A DNA stretch of 64,000 nt, taken from Tsukamurella paurometabola DSM 20162 (lineage in GTDB: Bacteria; Actinomycetota; Actinomycetes; Mycobacteriales; Mycobacteriaceae). The notes under the pieces are model-generated. The model was given only the letters and a program-made list of their open reading frames with translations. It was not told where the DNA came from and searched no databases. Both the position numbers and the translations under genes were made by a program. The DNA lies in the NCBI RefSeq assembly GCF_000092225.1, contig NC_014158.1:1116001-1180000 (forward strand), written 5' to 3'. Shown here in pieces: positions 50,484-58,605 of this stretch; position 1 is the stretch's first letter; each line of letters opens with the position of its first letter.

Positions 50484-50888
50484 TCAGGACTTATCGCGGG
50501 CGATCTTCACCGCCGTCACGATCATCGGTAACTGGAGCGGCAGTCGTCCGTACGCGCCGAGCCGCAGCGGCAACGGCTTGTCGGACCACTGCTGCGCCAT
50601 GTAGACGTTCGCCGGGAACACCGCGGTGAACAGGGCGGCCGCGGCCACGCCGCCGAGCCGGCGGGTGCGCGGCACCGCCAGCAGACCGGCGGTGGCGAGT
50701 TCCGCGACGCCGGACAGGTGCGTCGCCCTGCGCGGCGTCAGCCCGAGGGGCAGATTCGGCGGCACGATCCCGTCGAAGGGCTTGGGAGCGATGAAATGCG
50801 CGACGCCCATTCCCGCGAGGGAGAGGGCCATGCTGCGGGCGGCCCTATCGGTCTTCTTCCGGGCAGCACGGTCTGTGGTAGACACCAT
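50484..50888 (-). CDS. DoxX-like membrane protein
   Basis: A 134-residue membrane protein with about four hydrophobic helices, related to the DoxX/MauE group (MALSLAGMGVAHFIAPKPF, GVAELATAGLLAVP, GVAAAALFTAVFPANVYMAQQW). Members interact with redox partners at the membrane, but function here is not known. ATG at 50888. Divergent from the potassium channel gene and convergent with the hydrolase fragment 7 nt away. Confidence 0.75.
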   Translation of the reverse strand: MVSTTDRAARKKTDRAARSMALSLAGMGVAHFIAPKPFDGIVPPNLPLGLTPRRATHLSGVAELATAGLLAVPRTRRLGGVAAAALFTAVFPANVYMAQQWSDKPLPLRLGAYGRLPLQLPMIVTAVKIARDKS

Positions 50889-50990
50889 GGCCAGATTGTG
50901 GCAGATTCCACGTCGGTTCGCGCCGCGTGCTAAACCGGACGTAGTCGCAAACGTCGCACCCAGGATTGACGAAGGATCACCCAGGTAGGT

Positions 50991-52091
50991 ATGGCCGCAC
51001 GCAGCTCATTCCGTCGCCGCAGCAAGTCCGAGCTGACGGATCTCCCGGACCACGCGCTGGTCAACGTCCTGCGCATCCCCGCGGGCGACACCAACCCGTG
51101 GCGCGCCATCTGGGCGCGTGTCGTGGTCGCGCTCGGTGCGCTGTTCCTCGCGGTGTTCATCGTCTACCTCGAACGGGACGGGTATCGCGATACCGCGGTC
51201 GAAGCCGGATACCAGGGCAAGACCCAGCTCACGTTCCTGGACTGCCTGTACTACGCGACGGTGTCGCTGTCGACCACCGGATACGGCGACATCACGCCGA
51301 TCAGCCAGTCCGCGCGCCTGATCAACGTCCTGCTGGTCACGCCGCTGCGCATCCTGTTCCTCATCGTCTTGGTCGGCACCACGCTCCAAGTGCTTACGGA
51401 GCGTTCCCGCCAGGCGTTCAAAATCCAACGTTGGAGGTCTGCTGTGCACAACCACACGATCGTCGTGGGCTACGGCACCAAGGGCCGGACCGCGGTAAGC
51501 GCGATGATCAACGACGGCATCGAGCCGAGCAAGATCGTCGTGGTCGACACCGATCAGGCTGCCCTGGAGGTCGCCGAGATCGACGGTCTCGTCACGGTCC
51601 GCGGTGACGCCACCAAAGCCGACGTGCTGCGGCTCGCGGGTGCGCCCCGCGCGGAGTCGATCATCATCGGCGCCAATCGCGATGACGCCGCGGTGATGGT
51701 CACGCTCACTGCGCGCGAACTGGCGCCCAAGGCGAAGATCGTCGCCTCGGTCCGCGAGTCCGAGAACACGCATCTGCTGCGCCAGTCCGGCGCCGACTCG
51801 GTGGTCGTCTCCTCGGAGACGGCCGGCCGCCTGCTCGGCATGGCGACCACCACGCCGTCGGTCGTGGAGATGATCGAGGACCTTCTTTCGCCCGGCGACG
51901 GTTTCAACATCGCCGAGCGCGAGGTGACTCGCGTCGAGGTGGGACGCTCGCCGCGACATCTGCCGAACATCGTTCTGGGCGTGGTCCGCAAGGGGCATCT
52001 CTATCGCGTCGATTCGCCCGCGGTCTCGGTCGTCGAGGCCGGCGACCGGCTGCTGTTCGTGCGCAATGCCGATGTGAAGGCGTCGAGCTAG
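50991..52091 (+). CDS. potassium channel with RCK (TrkA-N) domain
   Basis: A 366-residue single-subunit K+ channel: membrane helix (VVVALGALFLAVFIVYLE), pore with the selectivity filter TTGYGD, second helix (LRILFLIVLVGTTLQVL), then an RCK/TrkA-N domain (VVGYGTKGRTAV Rossmann motif) and TrkA-C like end. It matches Rv3200c, which also follows adnAB. An internal start for a soluble RCK subunit, seen in MthK, is possible (MINDG or the GTG at 51444 in VHNHT) but not certain. ATG at 50991. The stop overlaps the convergent LLM gene by 3 nt. Confidence 0.9.
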   Translation: MAARSSFRRRSKSELTDLPDHALVNVLRIPAGDTNPWRAIWARVVVALGALFLAVFIVYLERDGYRDTAVEAGYQGKTQLTFLDCLYYATVSLSTTGYGDITPISQSARLINVLLVTPLRILFLIVLVGTTLQVLTERSRQAFKIQRWRSAVHNHTIVVGYGTKGRTAVSAMINDGIEPSKIVVVDTDQAALEVAEIDGLVTVRGDATKADVLRLAGAPRAESIIIGANRDDAAVMVTLTARELAPKAKIVASVRESENTHLLRQSGADSVVVSSETAGRLLGMATTTPSVVEMIEDLLSPGDGFNIAEREVTRVEVGRSPRHLPNIVLGVVRKGHLYRVDSPAVSVVEAGDRLLFVRNADVKASS

Positions 52092-52957
52092 CGCATCCGC
52101 GCGATCAGCGGTGCGAAGGCTTCCATGTTGTTGTCCAGCACGGAGAAATACGTGATCCCGTAGCGCTCCCGTAGCTCCCATAGCCGGTCGGCCATGTCCT
52201 GCGGTGTCCCGACGAGGAGCGTCGGATAGTCCTCGGGGCGCTCGACGCCGGCCGTGAGGTGGGGGCGGACCGGTGCGAGCGCATCGTCGGTGACGTCCGA
52301 GAACAGTGCCTGGATCAGGATATTGAGTTCGACGGTGCCGGTGCGCTCGCCGAGTGCATCGGTCAAGCGCGTGACGCGTCGCGCGGTCTCCGCTTCGGTG
52401 GCCAGGGTGAGGTGCCCGGCATCGTCGGTTCGGGCGCCGGTCAGGGCGACGATGTCCGCATGGTGCGCCGCGATGCCGAGGAGACGATCGCCCCACCCGG
52501 CGATCAGCAGTGGCGGTCCGCCGGGCTGTGCGGTGCGTGGCCGATGCGATTCGTCGGTGAACAGTGCGCGGAGCGCCATCGCGGTCTCGGCCACCTGATC
52601 GACACGCCTGCGGGCTGTCGGGAAAGGGATTGCCGCCCGGTCGAATTCGGATTCCACATAGCCGGCCCCCAGTCCGAGCTCCAGGCGGCCATCGGAGAGC
52701 AGGTCGACGGTGGCGGCATCGCGGGCGAGCAGTGCCGGACTGTAGAAGGGCGCGTTCAACACGAAGGTGGTGAGCCGTACCTGATCCGTCGCCTCCGCCG
52801 CGAGCATCAGGGCTGGGAACGGGGCCAACGTTCCCAGGTGGTCGGGTACGCCGACCACGTCGAATCCGAGGGCTTCGGCCTGACGGCACTTTTCGATCCA
52901 GGCAGTGCGTGATCTGATCGACCGCATGGTCACACCGAATCGGAAGTCGTGGGTCAT
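52088..52957 (-). CDS. LLM-class F420-dependent oxidoreductase
   Basis: A 289-residue luciferase-like monooxygenase fold of the TIGR03621/MSMEG_2516 type, which use F420. Visible are the starting strand FRFGVTM, GFDVVGVPDHLG, the phosphate region GRLELGLGAGY and RVDQVAETAMALRALF, and PLLIAGWGDRLLGIAA. The start ATG 52957 (MTHDFRFGVTM) fits the family; the frame is open to 53038. Substrate unknown. Together with fbiC it adds to the F420 theme. Confidence 0.85.
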   Translation of the reverse strand: MTHDFRFGVTMRSIRSRTAWIEKCRQAEALGFDVVGVPDHLGTLAPFPALMLAAEATDQVRLTTFVLNAPFYSPALLARDAATVDLLSDGRLELGLGAGYVESEFDRAAIPFPTARRRVDQVAETAMALRALFTDESHRPRTAQPGGPPLLIAGWGDRLLGIAAHHADIVALTGARTDDAGHLTLATEAETARRVTRLTDALGERTGTVELNILIQALFSDVTDDALAPVRPHLTAGVERPEDYPTLLVGTPQDMADRLWELRERYGITYFSVLDNNMEAFAPLIARMR

Positions 52958-53070
52958 GAATCCATTGAAACAGGCCGTGGGGCCAACCGGTGCCGATGAT
53001 CGCTCAATGAGTTGTCTGGCTTGAGGTTTCATGTTCACAACGTGTCAGTGGGTGGTCGTAGTGTTCGGGT

Positions 53071-54288
53071 ATGGACGAGGAAGATATCGGCTCGGTTTCC
53101 GGGGCTGGTGGTGAGGTGGTTGCCGGGCTTGTCGGGTTGGAGCGGGTGCGTGCGCGGGTGGTGTTCGATCAGTACCCGTTGATCGTCGCGTTGTTGCGGG
53201 TGCGGGTGTGTGAGCGGATCGCGGCCGGGGTGCCGCAGGACCGCTGGGAGGCCGGGGTGGCGGCGGAGGTGGCGTTGGCGTTGCAGGTCTCGCCGCATCG
53301 GGCTGCGGGGATGCTGTCGCGGGCGACGGTGTTGGAACGGGACCTGCCCGCCACGCTGGGTCGGTTGCGTGATGGTGACCTCTCACCGGAGGCGGTGGAG
53401 GTGATCGTGTCCGGGGTCTCGCACCTGGAACCCCGCCTGAAGACCGAAGCCGACAACGAGTTGTGCGGGGAGAGCTTCGTGGCGTCCGGGCTCGGGCTGA
53501 GACGGTTGCAGGATCAGGTCAAAGAGGTGGCTTATCGGCTCGATGCCCGGGCCACGGTCGATCGTGCGGCGCTGGCGGCGAAAGATCGTCGCGTCACGAT
53601 CCGTCCGGCACCGGACTGCATGGCGCGAGTATCGATCCTGCTGCCGGTCGCCCAAGCCGTCGGCGTCTATGCGGCGGTGAAGACGGCCGCCGACAGCATC
53701 TTCGGCACCCCAGGCGAGAGCCGCAGTCGCGGACAGATCATGGCCGACACGGCTTTCGCCAGGATCACCGGCCGCGACATCGCGGACGGTCTGCCCGTCA
53801 CGGTGAACCTCACCATGCCCGCAGCGGTGCTGCTCGGCGACCAGCCGGGAACCGCGCACCTGGCCGGTGGCGGCACACTGCCGGGTGAGATCGCACGGCA
53901 CCTCGTCGGGCGAGCCACTGAGCATGCGGTGGCGTGGGTCAAACGGCTCTACGTGCGACCGGAGTCGGGTGCCGTCGTCGGGCTCGATTCCCGGTCGCGG
54001 CTGTTCCCGGCCGGGCTAGCGGAGCTGATCGCCGCACGGGATCGGTACTGCCGCACCCCGTACTGCGACGCCCCGATCGCCCACACCGACCACATCACCG
54101 CACACGCGCACGGCGGCGCCACCAGCCTGGACAACGGGCAGGGGCTGTGCGCGGCGTGCAACTACGCCAAAGAAGCCGCCGGTTGGTCCAGCCGCACCGT
54201 CGACGACAACAGCGGGCGGCACACCGTCGAAACCCGCACCCCGACAGGACATCTGCACCGGTCCACCGCACCACCGCAGGCGGCGTGA
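53071..54288 (+). CDS. DUF222 / HNH endonuclease domain protein (13E12 type)
   Basis: A 405-residue protein with an N-terminal DUF222 domain (about 20-300) and a C-terminal HNH nuclease with zinc cysteines: RYCRTPYCDAP, HTDHITAHAHGG, LCAACNYAKE. This is the 13E12-repeat family, present in many copies in Mycobacteriales and associated with mobile elements. ATG 53071 lies 6 nt after TAGTGT (53059-53064). The gene interrupts the mycobacterial gene order, so it belongs to the variable block 46.5-56.2 kb. Confidence 0.9.
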   Translation: MDEEDIGSVSGAGGEVVAGLVGLERVRARVVFDQYPLIVALLRVRVCERIAAGVPQDRWEAGVAAEVALALQVSPHRAAGMLSRATVLERDLPATLGRLRDGDLSPEAVEVIVSGVSHLEPRLKTEADNELCGESFVASGLGLRRLQDQVKEVAYRLDARATVDRAALAAKDRRVTIRPAPDCMARVSILLPVAQAVGVYAAVKTAADSIFGTPGESRSRGQIMADTAFARITGRDIADGLPVTVNLTMPAAVLLGDQPGTAHLAGGGTLPGEIARHLVGRATEHAVAWVKRLYVRPESGAVVGLDSRSRLFPAGLAELIAARDRYCRTPYCDAPIAHTDHITAHAHGGATSLDNGQGLCAACNYAKEAAGWSSRTVDDNSGRHTVETRTPTGHLHRSTAPPQAA

Positions 54289-54289
54289 A

Positions 54290-55324
54290 TCACACGCCCC
54301 GCTCGGCCTCGGGGAGGTACCAGTCGGGCAGTGCCTCAGGGTGCAACGCAGTGGTGTCTCCGGGGCGACTGAGCGTGAGCACGCCCCGCTGTATCCACTC
54401 GAACCGATGGAGTTCGTCCGAGATCGACGCCAAGCGTGCCGCTACGGCGGTTTCCGGCAGATCTCCCACCACATCGACCGAAGCGACGAGGAAGAGTTTG
54501 TCGGCACCGACCCACTCCATGTACAGGAAGCTGACCCGCGTCACATCGGGATGCGCGAGGAGTGCGGTGAGGGCTCGGTTGCGGGCCAGGGGAGTTGCCA
54601 CCTGCCCGGTGAGGAAGTCCATGTTCCTGCTGATCAGGAAAATGGCGACCGCGCCCAACAGCAGGCCCACCAGGATCGAACCGATCGCGTCCCACACCGG
54701 ATTGCCGGTGATCTGGTGCAGAGCCATCGCCGACGCCGCGATCACGATCCCGATCAACGCACTGAGATCCTCCGCGAACACCGACCGCAGCACCGGATTC
54801 GACGTGATTCGCACATACCGCAGCGGATGCAGGAACCTTTCCGCCGCACCGGCCTTCGTCTGCCGCACCGCCTGGATGAACGAGATGCTCTCCAACACGA
54901 AGGAGATCGCCAGGACTGCGTAACCCCACGTGTAATCGGCTGCTTCCTCCGGGGCGTCCAGGGAGGTGATGCCGTGCCACACCGACACCGCCGCGCCCAC
55001 ACTGAACAAGCCGAACGCCGCGAACATCGACCACACATAGCCACTGCGGCCGTATCCCAGCGGATGCGTCGCGTCGGCCGGTTTCTCCGCCCGGCGCGCA
55101 CCGATCAGGAGGAACACCTCGTTGCCGGCGTCGGCCCAGGAGTGCGCCGCCTCCGCGACCATCGCCGCCGAACCCGTGATCGTCGCGGCGACCGATTTCG
55201 CCACCGCGATCAGGACGTTCGCCGCCAGCGCGACGAGGACCGTGACCAGGCTCTCCGAGGGTGCCTCGTCGTCCGCGGCCTCGCCGGGGGAGTCGTAGGC
55301 CGATCGACCAGGATCCGCGCTCAT
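54290..55324 (-). CDS. cation diffusion facilitator family transporter
   Basis: A 344-residue CDF protein, exporting divalent metals (Zn, Cd, Mn or Fe) against protons. Six membrane helices; metal-site residues lie in [15 protein letters not shown] (helix 2, HxxxD) and [13 protein letters not shown] (helix 5). The [17 protein letters not shown] segment is typical. The C-terminal domain is short. ATG 55324 is chosen; the open frame reaches 55576 but lacks membrane protein features. It is convergent with the HNH gene by 1 nt. The His-rich IS passenger nearby is not linked to it by operon. Confidence 0.88.
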   Translation of the reverse strand: MSADPGRSAYDSPGEAADDEAPSESLVTVLVALAANVLIAVAKSVAATITGSAAMVAEAAHSWADAGNEVFLLIGARRAEKPADATHPLGYGRSGYVWSMFAAFGLFSVGAAVSVWHGITSLDAPEEAADYTWGYAVLAISFVLESISFIQAVRQTKAGAAERFLHPLRYVRITSNPVLRSVFAEDLSALIGIVIAASAMALHQITGNPVWDAIGSILVGLLLGAVAIFLISRNMDFLTGQVATPLARNRALTALLAHPDVTRVSFLYMEWVGADKLFLVASVDVVGDLPETAVAARLASISDELHRFEWIQRGVLTLSRPGDTTALHPEALPDWYLPEAERGV

Positions 55325-55517
55325 GTGCCAGATGCTACGTCCGTCGGGAACGCCGCGTGCGCTGTCTCGATGCACCCGTACTGCACCGCCGCACTCGGGC
55401 GCTTCGTCGTGGCGTATCGGCGCGCTCGGCGACCAGAAGAATCCGGTCAGCATCGGAGGGCCCTTTCCGATCTGATCCGTCGGGCGGTCGATGACTTCCC
55501 GGGTAGATTCACTGTCC

Positions 55518-56201
55518 GTGAAGCCATCAGGTTCGCGCTCGCCGGACGAGCGGTCGACGTGCCGCCGGGGACGCACGTACGGCGGCGCCGACGCCGAGAC
55601 GCGGCAGGAGGACCGCCGAACCCGGATCGAGGAATCCGCGCTCGACCTGTTCGCCTCCCGTGGCTACCGGCACACCACCGTCTCCATGATCTGTGAGCAC
55701 GCCCGTGTCTCCCGGCGTCACTTCTACGAGCTGTTCGACGACCGCGAGGCGGTCCTGCGGCACGTGTACGACCTGGTGCAGGCGCGGACCCGCGAGGCCG
55801 TGCTCGCGGCGATCGGCGCCCACGTCCGCGAGCACGGAGGACGGGGCGACACCACCGCTCTGGTGACCGCCGCACTCGACGCCTATGTCGCCGTCCTCCT
55901 CGAGGATCCGCGCGGTATCCGCATCGGCTTCGTCGAGGTGGTGGGTGTCAGTCCGGATATGGAGCAGCACCGCCTGGGAAACCGGCGCGAGTGGGCGCAA
56001 CTGCTGCAGGGCGCCGCGGTGACCGCGGGCGCCGCACACGTGCCGGCGTGGGTGTACGCGGCGTTCATCCCGTCGCTCAACGAATTCCTCATGGCGTGGT
56101 GGCAGCATTCCGACGACCGCTCCGACCCGCGCGAGCTGGTGCAGGTCCTCACCGCGGTGCTGACCACCCTGATGCGGCAAGCGGTCTCCGGAGCGGGCTG
56201 A
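55518..56201 (+). CDS. TetR/AcrR family regulator
   Basis: A 227-residue TetR protein. The helix-turn-helix lies around residues 42-85 ([39 protein letters not shown]) and an all-helical ligand domain follows. GTG 55518 comes 8 nt after TAGATT (55504-55509), a likely leaderless start; ATG 55491 is the alternative. It is divergent from the cation transporter, 193 bp away, and could regulate it, though TetR proteins more often control lipid or drug genes. Confidence 0.8.
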   Translation: MKPSGSRSPDERSTCRRGRTYGGADAETRQEDRRTRIEESALDLFASRGYRHTTVSMICEHARVSRRHFYELFDDREAVLRHVYDLVQARTREAVLAAIGAHVREHGGRGDTTALVTAALDAYVAVLLEDPRGIRIGFVEVVGVSPDMEQHRLGNRREWAQLLQGAAVTAGAAHVPAWVYAAFIPSLNEFLMAWWQHSDDRSDPRELVQVLTAVLTTLMRQAVSGAG

Positions 56202-56244
56202 GAACCTCGGGCGCCGCGCTCAGCGCTGAGACGTGCGGCCGACC

Positions 56245-56442
56245 CTAGGCGACGCGTGTGCGTTCCGGATTGGCGCGCACCGACTTCAGGGACTTCTCGA
56301 GTTCCTTCTTGGTGGCGCCGTGCGCGGCCAACCGGTTGAGCTTGTGGATGACCACGGGGCACTTCATGCACCGCGTCTTCTTACGGCAGCACTTCTTCTT
56401 GGGCTTGCTGCCCACGAGTTTGTGCGCCTTGGTCTTACTCAC
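56245..56442 (-). CDS. small Lys/Cys-rich protein under iron box
   Basis: A 65-residue, strongly basic protein with four clustered cysteines C18C19xxxxxC25xxC28 (KKKCCRKKTRCMKCPVV), likely a zinc or iron site, then a short helical end. I recall similar small proteins in Mycobacteriales but none with a known role. The GTG at 56442 lies 6 nt after TAACCT, the -10, which is inside an IdeR-type operator, so it should be leaderless and repressed by iron. It is convergent with the TetR gene and divergent from typA. Confidence 0.75.
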   Translation of the reverse strand: MSKTKAHKLVGSKPKKKCCRKKTRCMKCPVVIHKLNRLAAHGATKKELEKSLKSVRANPERTRVA

Positions 56443-56446
56443 ATAA

Positions 56447-56465
56447 ATAGGTTAGCGCAACCTAA
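56447..56465 (-). promoter_or_regulatory. IdeR/DtxR iron box overlapping -10
   Basis: The 19-mer ATAGGTTAGCGCAACCTAA agrees with the IdeR/DtxR consensus TTAGGTTAGSCTAACCTAA at 16 of 19 positions, with both outer half-sites nearly intact. The TAACCT -10 of the small gene (56449-56454, minus strand) lies inside it, so iron-loaded IdeR would block transcription. Confidence 0.75.
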
Positions 56466-56623
56466 TCGCCGGATGCCAACCGTCACATCCGGACGCCGCG
56501 ATGCGGCTCCAGGGCACTTCGCCCAGTAACCTGGTCACGACCAGGCGTGTACGCACGCCCCCTTCATCGTGTCCGCGAGGTGAGAACCCGCCGGCGCGGA
56601 CGACCATCTCCAGGAGAACAACA

Positions 56624-58531
56624 GTGGCTCAGCCCAGCTTCCGCAACGTCGCCATCGTCGCGCACGTCGACCACGGGAAGACCACCCTGGTCGACGCCAT
56701 GCTGCGACAGTCCGGCGCGTTCGGTGAGCGCGCCGAGCTCGTCGACCGCGTCATGGACTCGGGCGATCTGGAGAAGGAGAAGGGCATCACCATCCTGGCC
56801 AAGAACACGGCCGTGCACCGGGTGAACCAGGACGGCACCGTCACCGTCATCAACGTGATCGACACCCCCGGCCACGCCGATTTCGGCGGTGAGGTCGAGC
56901 GCGGGCTGTCCATGGTCGACGGCGTGGTGCTGCTCGTCGACGCCTCCGAGGGCCCGCTCCCGCAGACCCGTTTCGTGATGCGCAAGGCGCTCGCGGCCTC
57001 GCTGCCCGTGATCCTGGTGGTCAACAAGACGGACCGCCCCGACGCCCGGATCGAGGAGGTCGTCTCCGAGTCGCAGGACCTGCTCCTCGACCTCGCCTCC
57101 GATCTCTCCGACGAGGCCGCCCAGGCCGCCGAGCTCGCGCTGGAGCTCCCCGTGGTCTACGCCTCCGGCCGCGAGGGCAAGGCCAGCACCACCGCCCCGG
57201 CCAACGGCGAGGTGCCCGACGCCGAGAACCTCGACGAGCTGTTCCAGATCCTGCACGATCACATCCCCGCGCCCAAGGGCGATCCCGCGGCGCCGCTGCA
57301 GGCCCACGTCACCAACCTCGACGCCTCCGCCTTCCTCGGCCGACTGGCCCTGGTCCGCATCCACAACGGCACTCTCCGCAAGGGCCAGACCGTCGCCTGG
57401 ATGCGCGAGGTCGACGGTGAGCCCGTGGTCACCAACGCCAAGGTCACCGAGCTGCTGGCCACCGACGGTGTCGAGCGCAAACCCGCCGAGGAGGCCGTCG
57501 CCGGCGATATCGTGGCCGTCGCGGGCTTCCCCGAGATCATGATCGGCGACACGCTCGCCGACGTGGACAACCCCGTCGCGCTGCCGCGCATCACCGTCGA
57601 CCAGCCGGCCATCTCGGTCACCATCGGCACCAACACCAGCCCGCTCGTCGGCAAGGTGTCGGGGCACAAGCTGACCGCCCGGATGGTGAAGTCGCGCCTC
57701 GACTCCGAGCTGATCGGCAACGTCTCGCTCAAGGTGCTCGACATCGGCAAGCCCGACCAGTGGGAGGTGCAGGGCCGCGGCGAGCTGGCGCTGGCCATCC
57801 TGGTCGAGCAGATGCGTCGCGAGGGCTTCGAGCTCACCGTCGGCAAGCCCCAGGTGGTCACCCGCAAGGTCGACGGCAAGGTGCACGAGCCCTTCGAGCA
57901 CCTGACCATCGACGTGCCCGAGGAGTACCTCGGCTCGGTCACCCAGCTGCTGGCGAACCGTCGCGGCCGGATGGAGACCATGGCCAACCAGGGCACCGGC
58001 TGGGTCCGCATGGAGTTCGTCGTCCCGTCGCGCGGCCTCATCGGCTTCCGCACCGACTTCCTCACCGAGACCCGCGGCACCGGCATCGCCAACGCCGTCT
58101 TCCACGAGTACGCGCCGTGGGCCGGTGAGATCCGCGCCCGCCACACCGGCTCGCTGGTCTCCGACCGGCAGGGCAGCGTGACCCCGTTCGCCATGATTCA
58201 GCTCGCCGACCGCGGCACCTTCTTCGTCGAGCCCGGCGCCGACACCTACGAGGGCATGGTCGTGGGCATCAACCCCCGCGCCGAGGACCTCGACATCAAC
58301 GTCACCAAGGAGAAGAAGCTAACCAATATGCGTCAGTCCTCCGCCGACGTGATGGAGACCCTCGCCAAGCCCATCAAGCTCGAACTCGAGGCCGCCATGG
58401 AGTTCTGCGCCGGCGACGAGTGCGTCGAGGTCACTCCCGAGGTGGTCCGGGTGCGTAAGGTGCACCTGAACGCCACCGAGCGCGCCCGTGAGCGCTCGCG
58501 TGCCAAGTCGCGCGACCAGTCCGCGGGCTGA
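56624..58531 (+). CDS. typA: translational GTPase TypA/BipA
   Basis: A 635-residue ribosome-associated GTPase used in stress and cold and in 50S assembly. G1 AHVDHGKT near residue 14, switch II DTPGHADFGGEVERGL, G4 NKTD, and the BipA C-terminal region (SRGLIGFRTDFLTETRGTGI) are complete. GTG 56624 has AGGAG 7 nt upstream; the open frame begins further upstream without coding character. It matches Rv1165 and opens a second conserved block. It is divergent from the iron-box gene. Confidence 0.96.
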   Translation: MAQPSFRNVAIVAHVDHGKTTLVDAMLRQSGAFGERAELVDRVMDSGDLEKEKGITILAKNTAVHRVNQDGTVTVINVIDTPGHADFGGEVERGLSMVDGVVLLVDASEGPLPQTRFVMRKALAASLPVILVVNKTDRPDARIEEVVSESQDLLLDLASDLSDEAAQAAELALELPVVYASGREGKASTTAPANGEVPDAENLDELFQILHDHIPAPKGDPAAPLQAHVTNLDASAFLGRLALVRIHNGTLRKGQTVAWMREVDGEPVVTNAKVTELLATDGVERKPAEEAVAGDIVAVAGFPEIMIGDTLADVDNPVALPRITVDQPAISVTIGTNTSPLVGKVSGHKLTARMVKSRLDSELIGNVSLKVLDIGKPDQWEVQGRGELALAILVEQMRREGFELTVGKPQVVTRKVDGKVHEPFEHLTIDVPEEYLGSVTQLLANRRGRMETMANQGTGWVRMEFVVPSRGLIGFRTDFLTETRGTGIANAVFHEYAPWAGEIRARHTGSLVSDRQGSVTPFAMIQLADRGTFFVEPGADTYEGMVVGINPRAEDLDINVTKEKKLTNMRQSSADVMETLAKPIKLELEAAMEFCAGDECVEVTPEVVRVRKVHLNATERARERSRAKSRDQSAG

Positions 58532-58555
58532 TCCGCCCGACTACGGTGGAGGCGA

Positions 58556-58580
58556 CGCCCCGGCGGTGAGGGCCGGGGCG
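58556..58580 (+). terminator. hairpin between typA and lpqW
   Basis: CGCCCCGGC (58556-58564) and GCCGGGGCG (58572-58580) with a 7-nt loop, and no T-run. Could terminate or attenuate transcription from typA into lpqW. Confidence 0.5.
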
Positions 58581-58605
58581 ACGAGCGTGCAGGAGGGAGC
58601 CGAAG

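Noticed and set aside
51444-51446. Internal GTG start for a separate RCK subunit of the K+ channel
   Set aside because: Possible by analogy with MthK, and GGAGG lies near, but nothing else supports it; kept only as a remark.
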